A stretch of DNA of 64,000 nt from Psychroflexus tropicus DSM 15496. Its GTDB lineage: Bacteria > Bacteroidota > Bacteroidia > Flavobacteriales > Flavobacteriaceae. Positions 1 to 7,159 of this stretch are shown piece after piece. The stretch covers positions 744,001 to 808,000 of the forward strand of contig NZ_KB905342.1 in assembly GCF_000378765.1 (NCBI RefSeq), given 5' to 3'. The notes beneath the pieces are model-generated. The model saw nothing but the letters and a program-made list of their open reading frames with translations. It had not been told where the DNA came from and did no database searches. A program made the translations under genes and the position numbers. Within the stretch, counting starts at the first letter, position 1. Every line of letters starts with the position of its first letter.

Positions 1-587
1 AGCTAGACTTTGATGGTTATGAAAACATTCATCAAAAACAATACAGTACCAATGCATTGGTTAGCCCTAGAACGATCAATATTATAGGTTATACTGGAGG
101 AAGTCAGGCTTTGACCAACTCTGAAAGAACTGCATTACAGTGGGCGGTTGCTAATTATAACCGATTGAACCTCAACATCAATTTCAATTTGACATTCGGA
201 ACTGGTTACCAAGATAAGGATATGGTTGTGTATAACAATACAATCAACAACCCAAGTGGTGCAGGAGGATCTGCGGGATTTCCTAGTAATGGCAGACCCT
301 TTAAATTTGTACAGATCTATGGATTAAGTAACTACAATACCAATGTGATTGAGCACGTGATCACTCACGAAATCGGTCACTCGGTAGGCTTTAGACACAC
401 CGATTACTTCAGTAGACAAAGTTGTGGACAGAACACAAACGAAGGAACTGCTGGTGTTGGGGCGAACTACATCCCAGGTACTCCAAGTGGTTATGATCCT
501 ACATCAATTATGCTGGCTTGTTTTAGTAACAATGAAGATGGTGAATTCAATTCTAATGATGTTACAGCTTTAAATTTCCTCTATTAA
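1..587 (+). CDS. M57-type (dual-action HEIGH) metalloprotease, 5' truncated by the window edge
   Basis: Probably a secreted zinc metallopeptidase. The frame is open from the first bases of the window (through an in-frame stretch reading LDFDGYENIHQKQYS), so the N-terminus and any signal peptide lie upstream, and the TTG at 57 is not a start. The metzincin zinc motif HEIGHSVGFRH is encoded at about 366-398 (three His ligands and the catalytic Glu), followed by a Cys-containing loop and a Met-turn-like SIML. This layout matches Bacteroidota 'dual-action HEIGH' M57 peptidases. A terminator follows at once, so it ends a transcription unit. Family assignment is firm at the level of the zinc motif; substrate is unknown. 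Confidence 0.8.
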   Translation, partial: LDFDGYENIHQKQYSTNALVSPRTINIIGYTGGSQALTNSERTALQWAVANYNRLNLNINFNLTFGTGYQDKDMVVYNNTINNPSGAGGSAGFPSNGRPFKFVQIYGLSNYNTNVIEHVITHEIGHSVGFRHTDYFSRQSCGQNTNEGTAGVGANYIPGTPSGYDPTSIMLACFSNNEDGEFNSNDVTALNFLY

Positions 588-620
588 TTGATCCATTCTA
601 TTATTGTTTTGGCTTTAAAG

Positions 621-650
621 AATCACCTTCATTTTTGAGGGTGATTTTTT
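621..650 (+). terminator. Rho-independent terminator after the M57 protease
   Basis: Arms AATCACC (621-627) and GGTGATT (639-645) form a stem followed by a run of T. It lies 34 nt past the protease stop codon. Confidence 0.75.
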
Positions 651-780
651 TAATAGTATAAGATCTTAAAATCGACAAATACTATGTCACTTTACTGAAT
701 TATGTGGAGTCTATTTTAATATTCATATTTTCAAAAGATGAAAAATTTATGGATTCCATTCTTTGATTACTTGATTTTCT

Positions 781-2133
781 TTATACCGCTAAATCATCGG
801 TTTTAGTTTTGGTTTGATCATTGGATTTTCGCTGAAGCAATGCAAAGCCAAAGGTCAAAACACCTACCCTCCCAACGAACATTAAAAGGATAACGAGAAC
901 TTTACCAATGTCTGAAAGGTCACCAGTAATTCCCGTACTTAGTCCTACAGTACCGAGGGCAGAAGCGACTTCAAAAAGGATAGATTCAAAACTAAACTGC
1001 TCGGTAAGTGTCAATAAAAAAGTAAAGATGAAAATGATGCTTGTGTACAGTATAAAAGAGGAGGTAGCTACATAGAGACGTTCAAAAGGAATAGCTCTAT
1101 TAAAGAAGGTGATTTTCTTTTGTCCTACCAATCTGCTTTTTAATACCGAAATCATTGCAAAAAGTGTTGTAATTTTCATTCCACCCGCAGTTCCAGACGG
1201 GGAAGCGCCTATATACATTAAGAAAATAACAAACAAAAGAATGGGTAAGCTAAGGTTACTGGTAGGAATGGTATTGAACCCGACGGTAGTCATAGCCGTC
1301 ATGGCTTGAAAAAAGGACTCTGCTAATTTTGAAGAAGAATCCTGAACGCTGGGTTCTGCAATAAAGACCAGAAGAGTACCTAGGCTAAGTAAAATCAAAA
1401 ACCCATAAGTAACGATTTTGGTGGTGAAGGAAATGGCCTTGGATTTACCTGTTAATCTATACCAAAGATCTGTAATAACGATAAAGCCTAAGGAACCAGC
1501 AATTGCTAATACCGCTATGATGCTGTTGATAAACGTATTGCCACTGTAGCCTTCAAAACTATCGTTAAACAAACCGAACCCAGCGGTACAAAATGCAGAG
1601 ACGCTATGAAATATAGAAAACCAAACCGCCTTTATTCCCTCCATGCCCGTTTGTTGAAAGGCGAAATAAAAACAAATCGCTCCAATAAATTCCATCACAA
1701 CCGTAAAAACAATAACGCTTTTTATAAAATCTCTAATTTTGATGGTCTCCGGCAAGGTAAATTCTGCTCCCATGATTTTACTGTGCCAACGGGTAAGACG
1801 TTGGGTCGTAAACAATAGAAAGTAGGTGGTAAGGGTCATGTATCCAATCCCTCCAATTTGGAATAGAGCCATAATGACTATTTGACCAAAAAAGTTGTAA
1901 GAATCGAAAACGCTTACAGTGACCAATCCCGTTGTAGAAATAGCCGATGTGGAAATAAACAGGTGATCTAAAAACCCGACACTAGTCTTATGAAACAAAG
2001 GGATGGATAGAACCAAAAAGCCGATGATGGTGTAAAGAAAAAATCCCCAAACAAGATTCATTTGAGGAGATTTACTTACTCTGAATTTTTTATACCAACG
2101 ATGTGGCTTGTTTAAAAAATTATAGTTTGACAT
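781..2133 (-). CDS. TrkH/KtrB family potassium uptake permease
   Basis: Inner-membrane K+ (or Na+-coupled K+) channel subunit of 450 aa with many hydrophobic helices. The four pore-loop signatures of the SKT superfamily are visible in order: STTGLV near residue 66, CTAGFG near 182, TTVGFN near 282 and GTVGLS near 394. The conserved GASPSGTAGGMKITT segment precedes the last module. Such permeases work with a cytoplasmic TrkA/KtrA RCK subunit, which is not next to this gene. It is a single-gene unit; the small-gene cluster upstream has its own terminator. Length fits KtrB-type proteins. Confident family call, partner unknown. Confidence 0.9.
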   Translation of the reverse strand: MSNYNFLNKPHRWYKKFRVSKSPQMNLVWGFFLYTIIGFLVLSIPLFHKTSVGFLDHLFISTSAISTTGLVTVSVFDSYNFFGQIVIMALFQIGGIGYMTLTTYFLLFTTQRLTRWHSKIMGAEFTLPETIKIRDFIKSVIVFTVVMEFIGAICFYFAFQQTGMEGIKAVWFSIFHSVSAFCTAGFGLFNDSFEGYSGNTFINSIIAVLAIAGSLGFIVITDLWYRLTGKSKAISFTTKIVTYGFLILLSLGTLLVFIAEPSVQDSSSKLAESFFQAMTAMTTVGFNTIPTSNLSLPILLFVIFLMYIGASPSGTAGGMKITTLFAMISVLKSRLVGQKKITFFNRAIPFERLYVATSSFILYTSIIFIFTFLLTLTEQFSFESILFEVASALGTVGLSTGITGDLSDIGKVLVILLMFVGRVGVLTFGFALLQRKSNDQTKTKTDDLAV

Positions 2134-2253
2134 GTTAGTTTCAGATAAAAGACCTGTATTGTCTAGTTGTTTCTATGCCGAAATATCAAACATTAAACGC
2201 ATATATTTTAAACTTTAGCTTTTTTTAATGACATAAATTCAGGAGATGCTCTC

Positions 2254-2295
2254 AAAAAAAATTGCTAAGCCTCAAAACGGTTGAAGTTTAGCAAT
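2254..2295 (-). terminator. Rho-independent terminator closing the small-peptide gene cluster
   Basis: Read on the minus strand: an 8-bp stem (ATTGCTAA 2261-2268 with TTAGCAAT 2288-2295), extended internally by CTTCAA/TTGAGG, then a run of seven or more T (complement of 2254-2260). It begins 10 nt after the stop of the last small gene and separates this cluster from trkH. Confidence 0.8.
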
Positions 2296-2304
2296 ATAAC
2301 CAGG

Positions 2305-2442
2305 TTAATAATTTTGGTTTCCAACGGGCTTATGTGTAGATAGTTTGTAACCGAAACTTAGTTCTTGTTTCATAAATCTAGCACTATATCCTTTATCGGG
2401 TTCAATTCTACGATGCTGATCTACAGATTTTAGTGCTTTCAT
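2305..2442 (-). CDS. Small basic peptide, third gene of a tandem small-gene cluster (45 aa)
   Basis: Not recognised. The reading frame starts at ATG 2442 and encodes MKALKSVDQHRRIEP..., ending ...GNQNY before TAA at 2305-2307. It is rich in Lys, Arg and His and has no signal peptide or membrane segment. It lies 21 nt downstream of the second small gene, on the same strand, and is followed within 10 nt by a strong terminator, which argues that the cluster is transcribed and ends here. It is not obviously a paralogue of the two genes before it, although it shares their size, basic composition and a short MK/R-x-L start. Too short for standard gene callers. Confidence 0.5.
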   Translation of the reverse strand: MKALKSVDQHRRIEPDKGYSARFMKQELSFGYKLSTHKPVGNQNY

Positions 2443-2463
2443 TGATTTGGGATTTAAAGGTTA

Positions 2464-2562
2464 TTAATTAGTTCCTGTTCTATGCCGTCTTTTCAAATTC
2501 CAATGAAATCCATTGGTGTCCTTTGCTCTTCGTGATAAATTTTTACTGTCTAAGGTTCTCAT
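2464..2562 (-). CDS. Small basic peptide, paralogue B of a tandem pair (32 aa)
   Basis: Not recognised. It starts at ATG 2562, reads MRTLDSKNLSRRAKDT... and ends ...KRRHRTGTN at TAA 2464-2466. Aligned with the gene just upstream it shares the pattern MRTLD-x2-NLS-[KR]-R-x-KDT-x2-F-x-WN-x-KRR-x-RTG over its whole length. Conservation of the protein across two adjacent copies, with many third-position differences and no frameshifts, supports real coding. It has about nine Lys/Arg against two acidic residues. No transmembrane or secretion signal is seen. Confidence 0.6.
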   Translation of the reverse strand: MRTLDSKNLSRRAKDTNGFHWNLKRRHRTGTN

Positions 2563-2580
2563 GTTTAAAAGTTTTAAAAG

Positions 2581-2682
2581 TTAATAACCAAATCCGGTTC
2601 TATACCGTCTTTTCGAATTCCAGTTAAATGAAACTGTGTCTTTTCCTCTTTTTGATAAGTTGTCGTTGTCTAAGGTTCTCAT
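2581..2682 (-). CDS. Small basic peptide, paralogue A of a tandem pair (33 aa)
   Basis: Not recognised. It starts at ATG 2682, reads MRTLDNDNLSKRGKDT... and ends ...KRRYRTGFGY at TAA 2581-2583. It is the first gene of the three-gene cluster, 18 nt upstream of its paralogue. The C-terminal WN-x-KRR-x-RTG block is strongly basic and aromatic. The function could be nucleic-acid or ribosome binding, a secreted or modified peptide, or something else; nothing in the sequence decides this. No canonical flavobacterial -7 box was found just upstream. Confidence 0.6.
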   Translation of the reverse strand: MRTLDNDNLSKRGKDTVSFNWNSKRRYRTGFGY

Positions 2683-2960
2683 GATTAAAGGGTTTTAGGT
2701 TATGTTTATATAAGAAAGACGATCCAATTCTATGTTTGTTACAGTACTATGCATAGCAAAGTAGTAATTTAACAGGTTTTAACTATAGTGGATTTCGATT
2801 AAGCTGTTATCGCTTAGTTTGGAAGATGATTAATCAAAGGATTACTTTAGGGTCTAATTAGCCTTAACTGAGCAGGATTAAGGAGGTATTACCTGAATCT
2901 TGCCATTTTATTAACAGCTCAACTGTCCTTGATGCCCTATTTTTAGAAAAAAGAAAAGAG

Positions 2961-2991
2961 TTGCTAGTTTTTTAAAAAAATGGATAATTTG
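2961..2991 (+). promoter_or_regulatory. Candidate promoter for the flavin reductase gene
   Basis: TTG at 2961-2963, then 21 nt, then TAATTTG at 2985-2991, close to the TAnnTTTG consensus. It lies 42 nt before the start codon. The -7 box is one base short of consensus. Confidence 0.35.
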
Positions 2992-3033
2992 ACTAAAGAG
3001 TGACTCATCAATGTAAATTTAAAAAAAAAACAT

Positions 3034-3534
3034 ATGAGCGAATTAAGTAAACAAATGACTTACGGTTATTACATCATTACGGCCTTAAAAAAAGGAGATA
3101 ATTTGAAGACTAGAGAAAAAGATTATATAGCAGCCGGCACGGCCAACTGGGTATCTCAGGTTTCATTTTCTCCCGAGATAATATCGATCGCAGTAGGTCA
3201 AAACAGTGATTTAAACGAAACCATAGATTATAGTGAACACTTCAGTGTACATGTCTTATCTAAAGACCACAAAGAGTATGTACAAAAGTTTGCTTCAAAA
3301 TCAACCATCGAAGATGGAAAAATTAATAATATTCCTTTCCAAAAGAAAAATGAACAAGCTATTGTTGAGGGAACTTTAGGCTATATGACCTGTAAAGTGG
3401 TGAATAGCATAAATATGGGAGATCATAGAGTTTATTTCGGGGAAGTGATTCAGCACGAGCTTCATGAAAATAAAGAGGCGCTGTGTACCATGGAATTGCC
3501 CTCTACCTATACCAAAGATAAAGCTGCGATTTAA
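3034..3534 (+). CDS. Flavin reductase family (FMN-binding split-barrel) protein
   Basis: A 166-aa protein of the flavin-reductase-like domain family, which binds FMN in a split beta-barrel and reduces flavin or acts on small substrates with NAD(P)H. The N-terminal GYYIITALK, the NWVSQVSFSPEIISIAV block (about residues 39-55), HFSVHVLS near 72 and the C-terminal HRVYFGEVI segment follow the family pattern, and the length is typical. The start ATG follows an A-rich tract. It stands alone with its own candidate promoter and terminator. The physiological substrate cannot be read from the sequence. Confidence 0.85.
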   Translation: MSELSKQMTYGYYIITALKKGDNLKTREKDYIAAGTANWVSQVSFSPEIISIAVGQNSDLNETIDYSEHFSVHVLSKDHKEYVQKFASKSTIEDGKINNIPFQKKNEQAIVEGTLGYMTCKVVNSINMGDHRVYFGEVIQHELHENKEALCTMELPSTYTKDKAAI

Positions 3535-3556
3535 GCACAATAATAACTATCATTAA

Positions 3557-3586
3557 AACCCATCGCATAGGCGTTGGGTTTTTTTA
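3557..3586 (+). terminator. Rho-independent terminator after the flavin reductase
   Basis: AACCCA and TGGGTT arms, with an inner CGC/GCG pair, followed by seven T. Confidence 0.8.
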
Positions 3587-3670
3587 TCATAAGAAATTGA
3601 CTAATTGAACAAATTCAATAAAAGCTAAAATCACTTCATCAGTCAGTTGTGAAATGATGGAGTCACGCCG

Positions 3671-4304
3671 AAGAATTAGCGTTGATCCAGAGTAGAATCA
3701 CTTCTGCAAATAGAAATTCGCTCAACTTTCTTAAAATCTCCATATTTGTCATTTCGAGCCTGCCTGTAAGCAGACAGGCGTAGTCGAGAAATCCAGGTTA
3801 TTGAAATTCAGTATGTTTTGACTGCTCTCAATATCAAATTCATCAATTTATCATATTTTGAGACAGTTTTTTTTCTTTCAGAAATAAATTCAAAAGTAGT
3901 GGAGTAGGATTAAGTAGCGTTAATCCCAGAGTAGACCCTCTCTTGCACAAAGAAATACCAAGCTTCTGTTGCAGCTTCTGTTTTTTTAATTAGAATTAAA
4001 CTAACGCTTAATATTTTGGATTAACTAGCGTTGATCCAGACTAGATCCACTCCTGCAAATAAAAATCCAAACCGCTATCGCAGTTCCTGTTGTTTTGAAG
4101 TTAGACTAAAAATAGATCTGTAAACCATGGATTAACTAGCGTTGATCCAGACTAGATCCACTCCTGCAAATAAAAATCCAAACCGCTATCGCAGTTCCTG
4201 TTGTTTTGAAGTTAGACTAAAAATAGATCTGTAAACCATGGATTAACTAGCGTTGATCCAGACTATATCCACTCCTGCAAATAAAAATCCAAACCGCTAT
4301 CGCG
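3671..4304. repeat. Intergenic repeat block: 111-bp tandem repeat plus degenerate copies
   Basis: The core unit contains TTAACTAGCGTTGATCCAG and CACTCCTGCAAATAAAAATCC. Near-identical copies begin at about 4019 and 4130, and a third, truncated copy at about 4241; the period is exactly 111 bp, measured on TTAACTAG at 4021, 4132 and 4243. Two diverged copies sit upstream at about 3671-3722 and 3905-3990. Copies abut with no unique spacers and contain no credible reading frame. No gene is seen in 3587-4400. Confidence 0.85.
3748..3795. repeat. Palindromic interspersed repeat of the TCATTTCGAGC type
   Basis: ATTTCGA at 3751 and TCGAGAAAT at 3784-3792 pair around an inner stem (GCCTGCCTG with CAGACAGGC). 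Elements of this form are a common intergenic palindrome in Bacteroidota genomes (established knowledge); no function is known to me. Confidence 0.65.
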
Positions 4305-4312
4305 CTTTTGTC

Positions 4313-4366
4313 TTTTTTATTAAACATAAGATCTCAAGCAAGCTTGAGCTTATGTCTAATAAAAAA
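4313..4366. repeat. Long imperfect inverted repeat at the end of the repeat block
   Basis: The left arm runs from a T6 tract (4313) through ACATAAG to CTCAAGC. The right arm (GCTTGAG, CTTATGT, A6 at 4361-4366) is its complement with one mismatch and a 2-nt bulge, giving arms of about 25 bp around a 2-nt centre. It directly follows the truncated third tandem copy. Confidence 0.75.
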
Positions 4367-4390
4367 TCCAATACCATTAGGCATTGGATT
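4361..4390 (-). terminator. Rho-independent terminator after tRNA-Val(GAC)
   Basis: On the minus strand, AATCCAAT (complement of 4383-4390) and ATTGGATT (complement of 4365-4372) form an 8-bp stem followed by T6. It begins 12 nt past the tRNA 3' end. Confidence 0.8.
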
Positions 4391-4402
4391 TCTGCTTGAT
4401 GT

Positions 4403-4476
4403 GGGTCATACTGGATTCGAACCAGTGACTTCTACCCTGTCAAGGTAACACTCTGAACCAACTGAGTTAATGACCC
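4403..4476 (-). tRNA. tRNA-Val (anticodon GAC)
   Basis: 74 nt on the minus strand. The acceptor stem GGGTCAT pairs with ATGACCC. The D arm is ACTC/GAGT, the anticodon arm TTACC-TTGACAG-GGTAG gives anticodon GAC (Val), and the T arm is ACTGG-TTCGAAT-CCAGT. The 3' CCA is not encoded. Confidence 0.93.
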
Positions 4477-4490
4477 GATTCTAAAATAAA

Positions 4491-4513
4491 AAACCCTAAC
4501 TTAAGCTAGGGTT
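4491..4513 (-). terminator. Terminator or processing hairpin between the two tRNA genes
   Basis: On the minus strand, AACCCTA and TAGGGTT arms (4507-4513 and 4492-4498) are followed by a T-rich tract. It lies directly downstream of tRNA-Val(TAC), so tRNA-Val(GAC) is reached by partial read-through or has a promoter that I do not see. Confidence 0.65.
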
Positions 4514-4516
4514 AGT

Positions 4517-4590
4517 GGGTGCGAAGGGATTCGAACCCCTGACCTTCTGGGTGTAAACCAGATGCTCTGAACCAACTGAGCTACGCACCC
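4517..4590 (-). tRNA. tRNA-Val (anticodon TAC)
   Basis: 74 nt on the minus strand. The acceptor stem GGGTGCG pairs with CGCACCC. The anticodon arm CTGG-TTTACAC-CCAG gives TAC (Val), with A at position 37. The T arm is CAGGG-TTCGAAT-CCCTT. CCA is not encoded. Confidence 0.95.
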
Positions 4591-4603
4591 TAAATTGGGA
4601 GTG

Positions 4604-4633
4604 CAAATATAAACCTTATTTTGATTTCACAAA
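4604..4633 (-). promoter_or_regulatory. Promoter of the tRNA-Val genes
   Basis: On the minus strand, TTTG (complement of 4630-4633), 18 nt, then TATATTTG (complement of 4604-4611): a perfect match to the flavobacterial consensus, 14 nt before the tRNA-Val(TAC) 5' end. It sits just after the folC stop codon. Confidence 0.75.
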
Positions 4634-4649
4634 CTAATATTTTTAATTT

Positions 4650-5870
4650 TTATAAAATTTCTGCAACAGTAAATGTGCTTCCTCCAATATAAATAAGATC
4701 GTTTTCCGAGGCTTCTTGTCTTGCTGCTTTAAAAGCATCTTGAACTGTCAAAAATACATCGCCCTTAAGTCCTTGTTGTTTAGCTTGTTGATGTAAATCC
4801 TTAGCCGGTAAGCCTCGAGGAACATCTGGTTTAGAAAAATAATATTTGGCATTTTGAGGAAATAACTGGAGGATAGAATTAAGGTCCTTATCATTGACAA
4901 ATCCTAGTACCATATGAAGGTTTTCAAAGCTTTCATTTGTCAATTGATTTAAAACCAATGTTAGACCTTCCGCATTATGCGCCGTATCGGTTATGATTTT
5001 AGGCATTTGGCCAAGGACTTCCCAGCGGCCTCTAAGCTGAGTAGACGATACCACACTTTTCAAGCCTTTCTCAATGTTTTGTTGAGAAATGTCCCAGCAA
5101 TTCAACGTATTTAAAACTTCGATACTTTTTAGGCAAGTTCTTATATTGAACTGTTGATAACTTCCCTTTAGATCACACGCTGGTAATTTGCACTCAAGAT
5201 CTTCAGCAAAATGAATTGGAGCATTGTTCTGTGTTGCTTTTTGAATAAAAACCGGTTTTGTCTCTTCTAGTGTTTCTCCAATAACTACTGGAATTTCAGG
5301 CTTGATAATGCCCGATTTCTCTCCTGCGATTAACTCTAAGGTGTGGCCTAGAAATTCTGTGTGGTCTAAACCAATGTTGGTTATCACAGACAAAAGCGGA
5401 GTGATAATATTGGTAGAATCCAGGCGCCCGCCTAATCCAACTTCTATAACGGCTATATCTACTTGTTCTTTGGAAAAATAATCAAAAGCCATACCTACGG
5501 TCATCTCAAAAAAAGACAGTCTATTTCGCTCCAAAAATTCTTTGTGGGTTGAGATGAATTCAACCACCTTTTCTTTTTGAATTTGCTCACCATTGATTTT
5601 GATTCGCTCTCTAAAATCTTTAAGATGCGGCGAAGTATACAAGCCTACTTTATAGCCTGAAGACTGGAGAATTGAAGCAAGCATATGGCTTACAGAGCCT
5701 TTACCGTTGGTACCTGCCACATGGATGCTTTTAAATTGTTGTTCGGGATGTCCAAGCTGCTGAGCAAGTGCGATGGTATTCGTTAGGTCTTTTTTGAAGG
5801 CGGTTTTGCCTTGCCGCTGATACATTGGGAGTTGCTCAAACATCCATTGCAGCGTTTCAATGTAGGTCAT
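4650..5870 (-). CDS. folC: Bifunctional folylpolyglutamate synthase / dihydrofolate synthase
   Basis: An ATP-dependent ligase of the Mur-ligase superfamily that adds glutamate to dihydropteroate and to folates in the cytoplasm. The 406-aa length is typical. The nucleotide-binding loop HVAGTNGKGSVSH lies near residues 50-62, the VGLGGRLDSTN block near 143-153, a GEKSGIIKPE segment near 183-192 and the DTAHN motif of the C-terminal Mur domain near 296-300. It is the last gene of the exbB-exbD-tonB-folC run; its start is 3 nt past the tonB stop. The energy-transduction and folate functions share only a transcript as far as the sequence shows. Confidence 0.93.
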   Translation of the reverse strand: MTYIETLQWMFEQLPMYQRQGKTAFKKDLTNTIALAQQLGHPEQQFKSIHVAGTNGKGSVSHMLASILQSSGYKVGLYTSPHLKDFRERIKINGEQIQKEKVVEFISTHKEFLERNRLSFFEMTVGMAFDYFSKEQVDIAVIEVGLGGRLDSTNIITPLLSVITNIGLDHTEFLGHTLELIAGEKSGIIKPEIPVVIGETLEETKPVFIQKATQNNAPIHFAEDLECKLPACDLKGSYQQFNIRTCLKSIEVLNTLNCWDISQQNIEKGLKSVVSSTQLRGRWEVLGQMPKIITDTAHNAEGLTLVLNQLTNESFENLHMVLGFVNDKDLNSILQLFPQNAKYYFSKPDVPRGLPAKDLHQQAKQQGLKGDVFLTVQDAFKAARQEASENDLIYIGGSTFTVAEIL

Positions 5871-5873
5871 TTC

Positions 5874-6761
5874 TTATTCTGATAATTTAAACACGTAGGT
5901 AATGAAACCAATTTGGGTAAAAGGAGCTTTAGAATCACTATTAAATTTGGTGGCTAAAGCGGCACGTTTGGCCGGTTCCATCAGACAGGAGCTCGAGTTG
6001 GTTGTGCCTTTTGCACCAGGAGTAGCTTTCACCACATCGCCATTACGATTGACTTCAATCCTCACCACCACTTCTCCAGACTCATCGCATTCCTGGACAA
6101 ATTTCTTTTTAGACAAGGCTTTTCTGCCACCTAGCCTGTAGTTACCATCACCATCTAAGCCTTTGCCCGTACCGTAATAGTTTTTAGCATTGGGATCTCC
6201 CTCAGGATCTCCTTTGTCGCCAGCTGTATTATCGTTGCCTTCTCCTCCTTCTGCATTGCCATCACTTTCCGGCCCATTCATCAGATTCTGCATGGCATCG
6301 GTGACGGATTTCTCAGGTTTTTTCTCTGGTACAGGCTCAGGTTCGGGTTCCGGAGTAGGCTCGGGCTGAGTTTCTTCTACTTTCTCTTGAACTTCCTCTT
6401 TGGGAGGTTCAGGTGATTCTTTAACCTCTTTCACTACCTCTTCTTTATTTTCGATCACTGGAGCCTCTTCGGTATCCTGAGTGACTACATCTTCCTGGAT
6501 GTCTTCTGAAGCAGCTTCTTCTTGGACCTCCTCAGGTGGAGGAGGAGTGCTGGTAGGTTGCGGAGCAGATTTTATGGGGGCATCGGGCTGAATATTGCCA
6601 GAACCAACATCAGTTGTACCAAAATTAATCGCAATACCTCTTTCCTCTGGTGGATCCAGGTATTTTAAACCGAAAAAAAACATCAACAGAATAAACAGGA
6701 TATAAATCCCTGACGTAATCAGAAAAGACTTTTTCTCGTGTTTGGTTTTGAATAGGCTCAC
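5874..6761 (-). CDS. TonB-family energy transducer
   Basis: Periplasm-spanning protein linking the ExbBD proton channel to outer-membrane TonB-dependent receptors, several of which are in this window. It has 295 aa with one N-terminal membrane helix (about residues 13-32). A long Pro/Glu-rich linker follows (about 60-150, repeated PEPEP-like runs), then a Gly/Asp/Asn-rich stretch, then a C-terminal TonB-like domain beginning near VVVRIEVNRNGDVV and ending ...GFITYVFKLSE. The linker is typical of spanners that cross the periplasm. It follows exbD by 3 nt, so the operon assignment is strong. Confidence 0.88.
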   Translation of the reverse strand: MSLFKTKHEKKSFLITSGIYILFILLMFFFGLKYLDPPEERGIAINFGTTDVGSGNIQPDAPIKSAPQPTSTPPPPEEVQEEAASEDIQEDVVTQDTEEAPVIENKEEVVKEVKESPEPPKEEVQEKVEETQPEPTPEPEPEPVPEKKPEKSVTDAMQNLMNGPESDGNAEGGEGNDNTAGDKGDPEGDPNAKNYYGTGKGLDGDGNYRLGGRKALSKKKFVQECDESGEVVVRIEVNRNGDVVKATPGAKGTTNSSSCLMEPAKRAALATKFNSDSKAPFTQIGFITYVFKLSE

Positions 6762-6764
6762 GAC

Positions 6765-7157
6765 TTAATTAGGTTTTACGGCCAATACGATTTTATATTT
6801 ATTCCTGTTGGCAATGTCCATAATTTGCACTGCATTTTCAATCGGCACACCTTCTGCAGCTCTTAAAATAATGGTAGGCTCTTCCAATCCGTTAAGCATG
6901 CTATTAAGTCGACCTTCTACCTGACCTGAACTGACTTTTTCATCATTCACATAAAACTCTAAATCCTCAGTTATACTCACGGCTACATTTTGTTGTGAAG
7001 TCGTTTTTCCTTTGGCTTTAGGTAAAATCAAATCCAGAGCTTCAGGTGTGATGACGGGAGAGGTCAACATAAAAAAGATCAATAACAGAAATACAATATC
7101 TGTCATAGAAGACATGCTGAAGGTCGCACTTACTTTATTTCTACCTCGTAAATTCAT
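6765..7157 (-). CDS. exbD: ExbD/TolR family biopolymer transport protein
   Basis: A 130-aa inner-membrane stator subunit with one N-terminal helix. The segment SSMTDIVFLLLIFFMLTSPV (about residues 16-35) carries the membrane Asp that is protonated in the family, followed by a periplasmic domain. It is encoded 2 nt after exbB and 3 nt before tonB. The length matches short Bacteroidota ExbD proteins. TolR and ExbD cannot be separated by sequence alone, but the adjacent TonB-type gene favours ExbD. Confidence 0.92.
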   Translation of the reverse strand: MNLRGRNKVSATFSMSSMTDIVFLLLIFFMLTSPVITPEALDLILPKAKGKTTSQQNVAVSITEDLEFYVNDEKVSSGQVEGRLNSMLNGLEEPTIILRAAEGVPIENAVQIMDIANRNKYKIVLAVKPN

Positions 7158-7159
7158 AA

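Noticed and set aside
3671-4304. Possible CRISPR array
   Set aside because: The unit is 111 bp and copies abut directly with no unique spacers; diverged copies are irregularly placed and there are no cas genes.
4403-4476. tRNA-Asp (GTC)
   Set aside because: GTC appears when the anticodon loop is read on the plus strand. The cloverleaf folds only on the minus strand, where the anticodon is GAC (Val).
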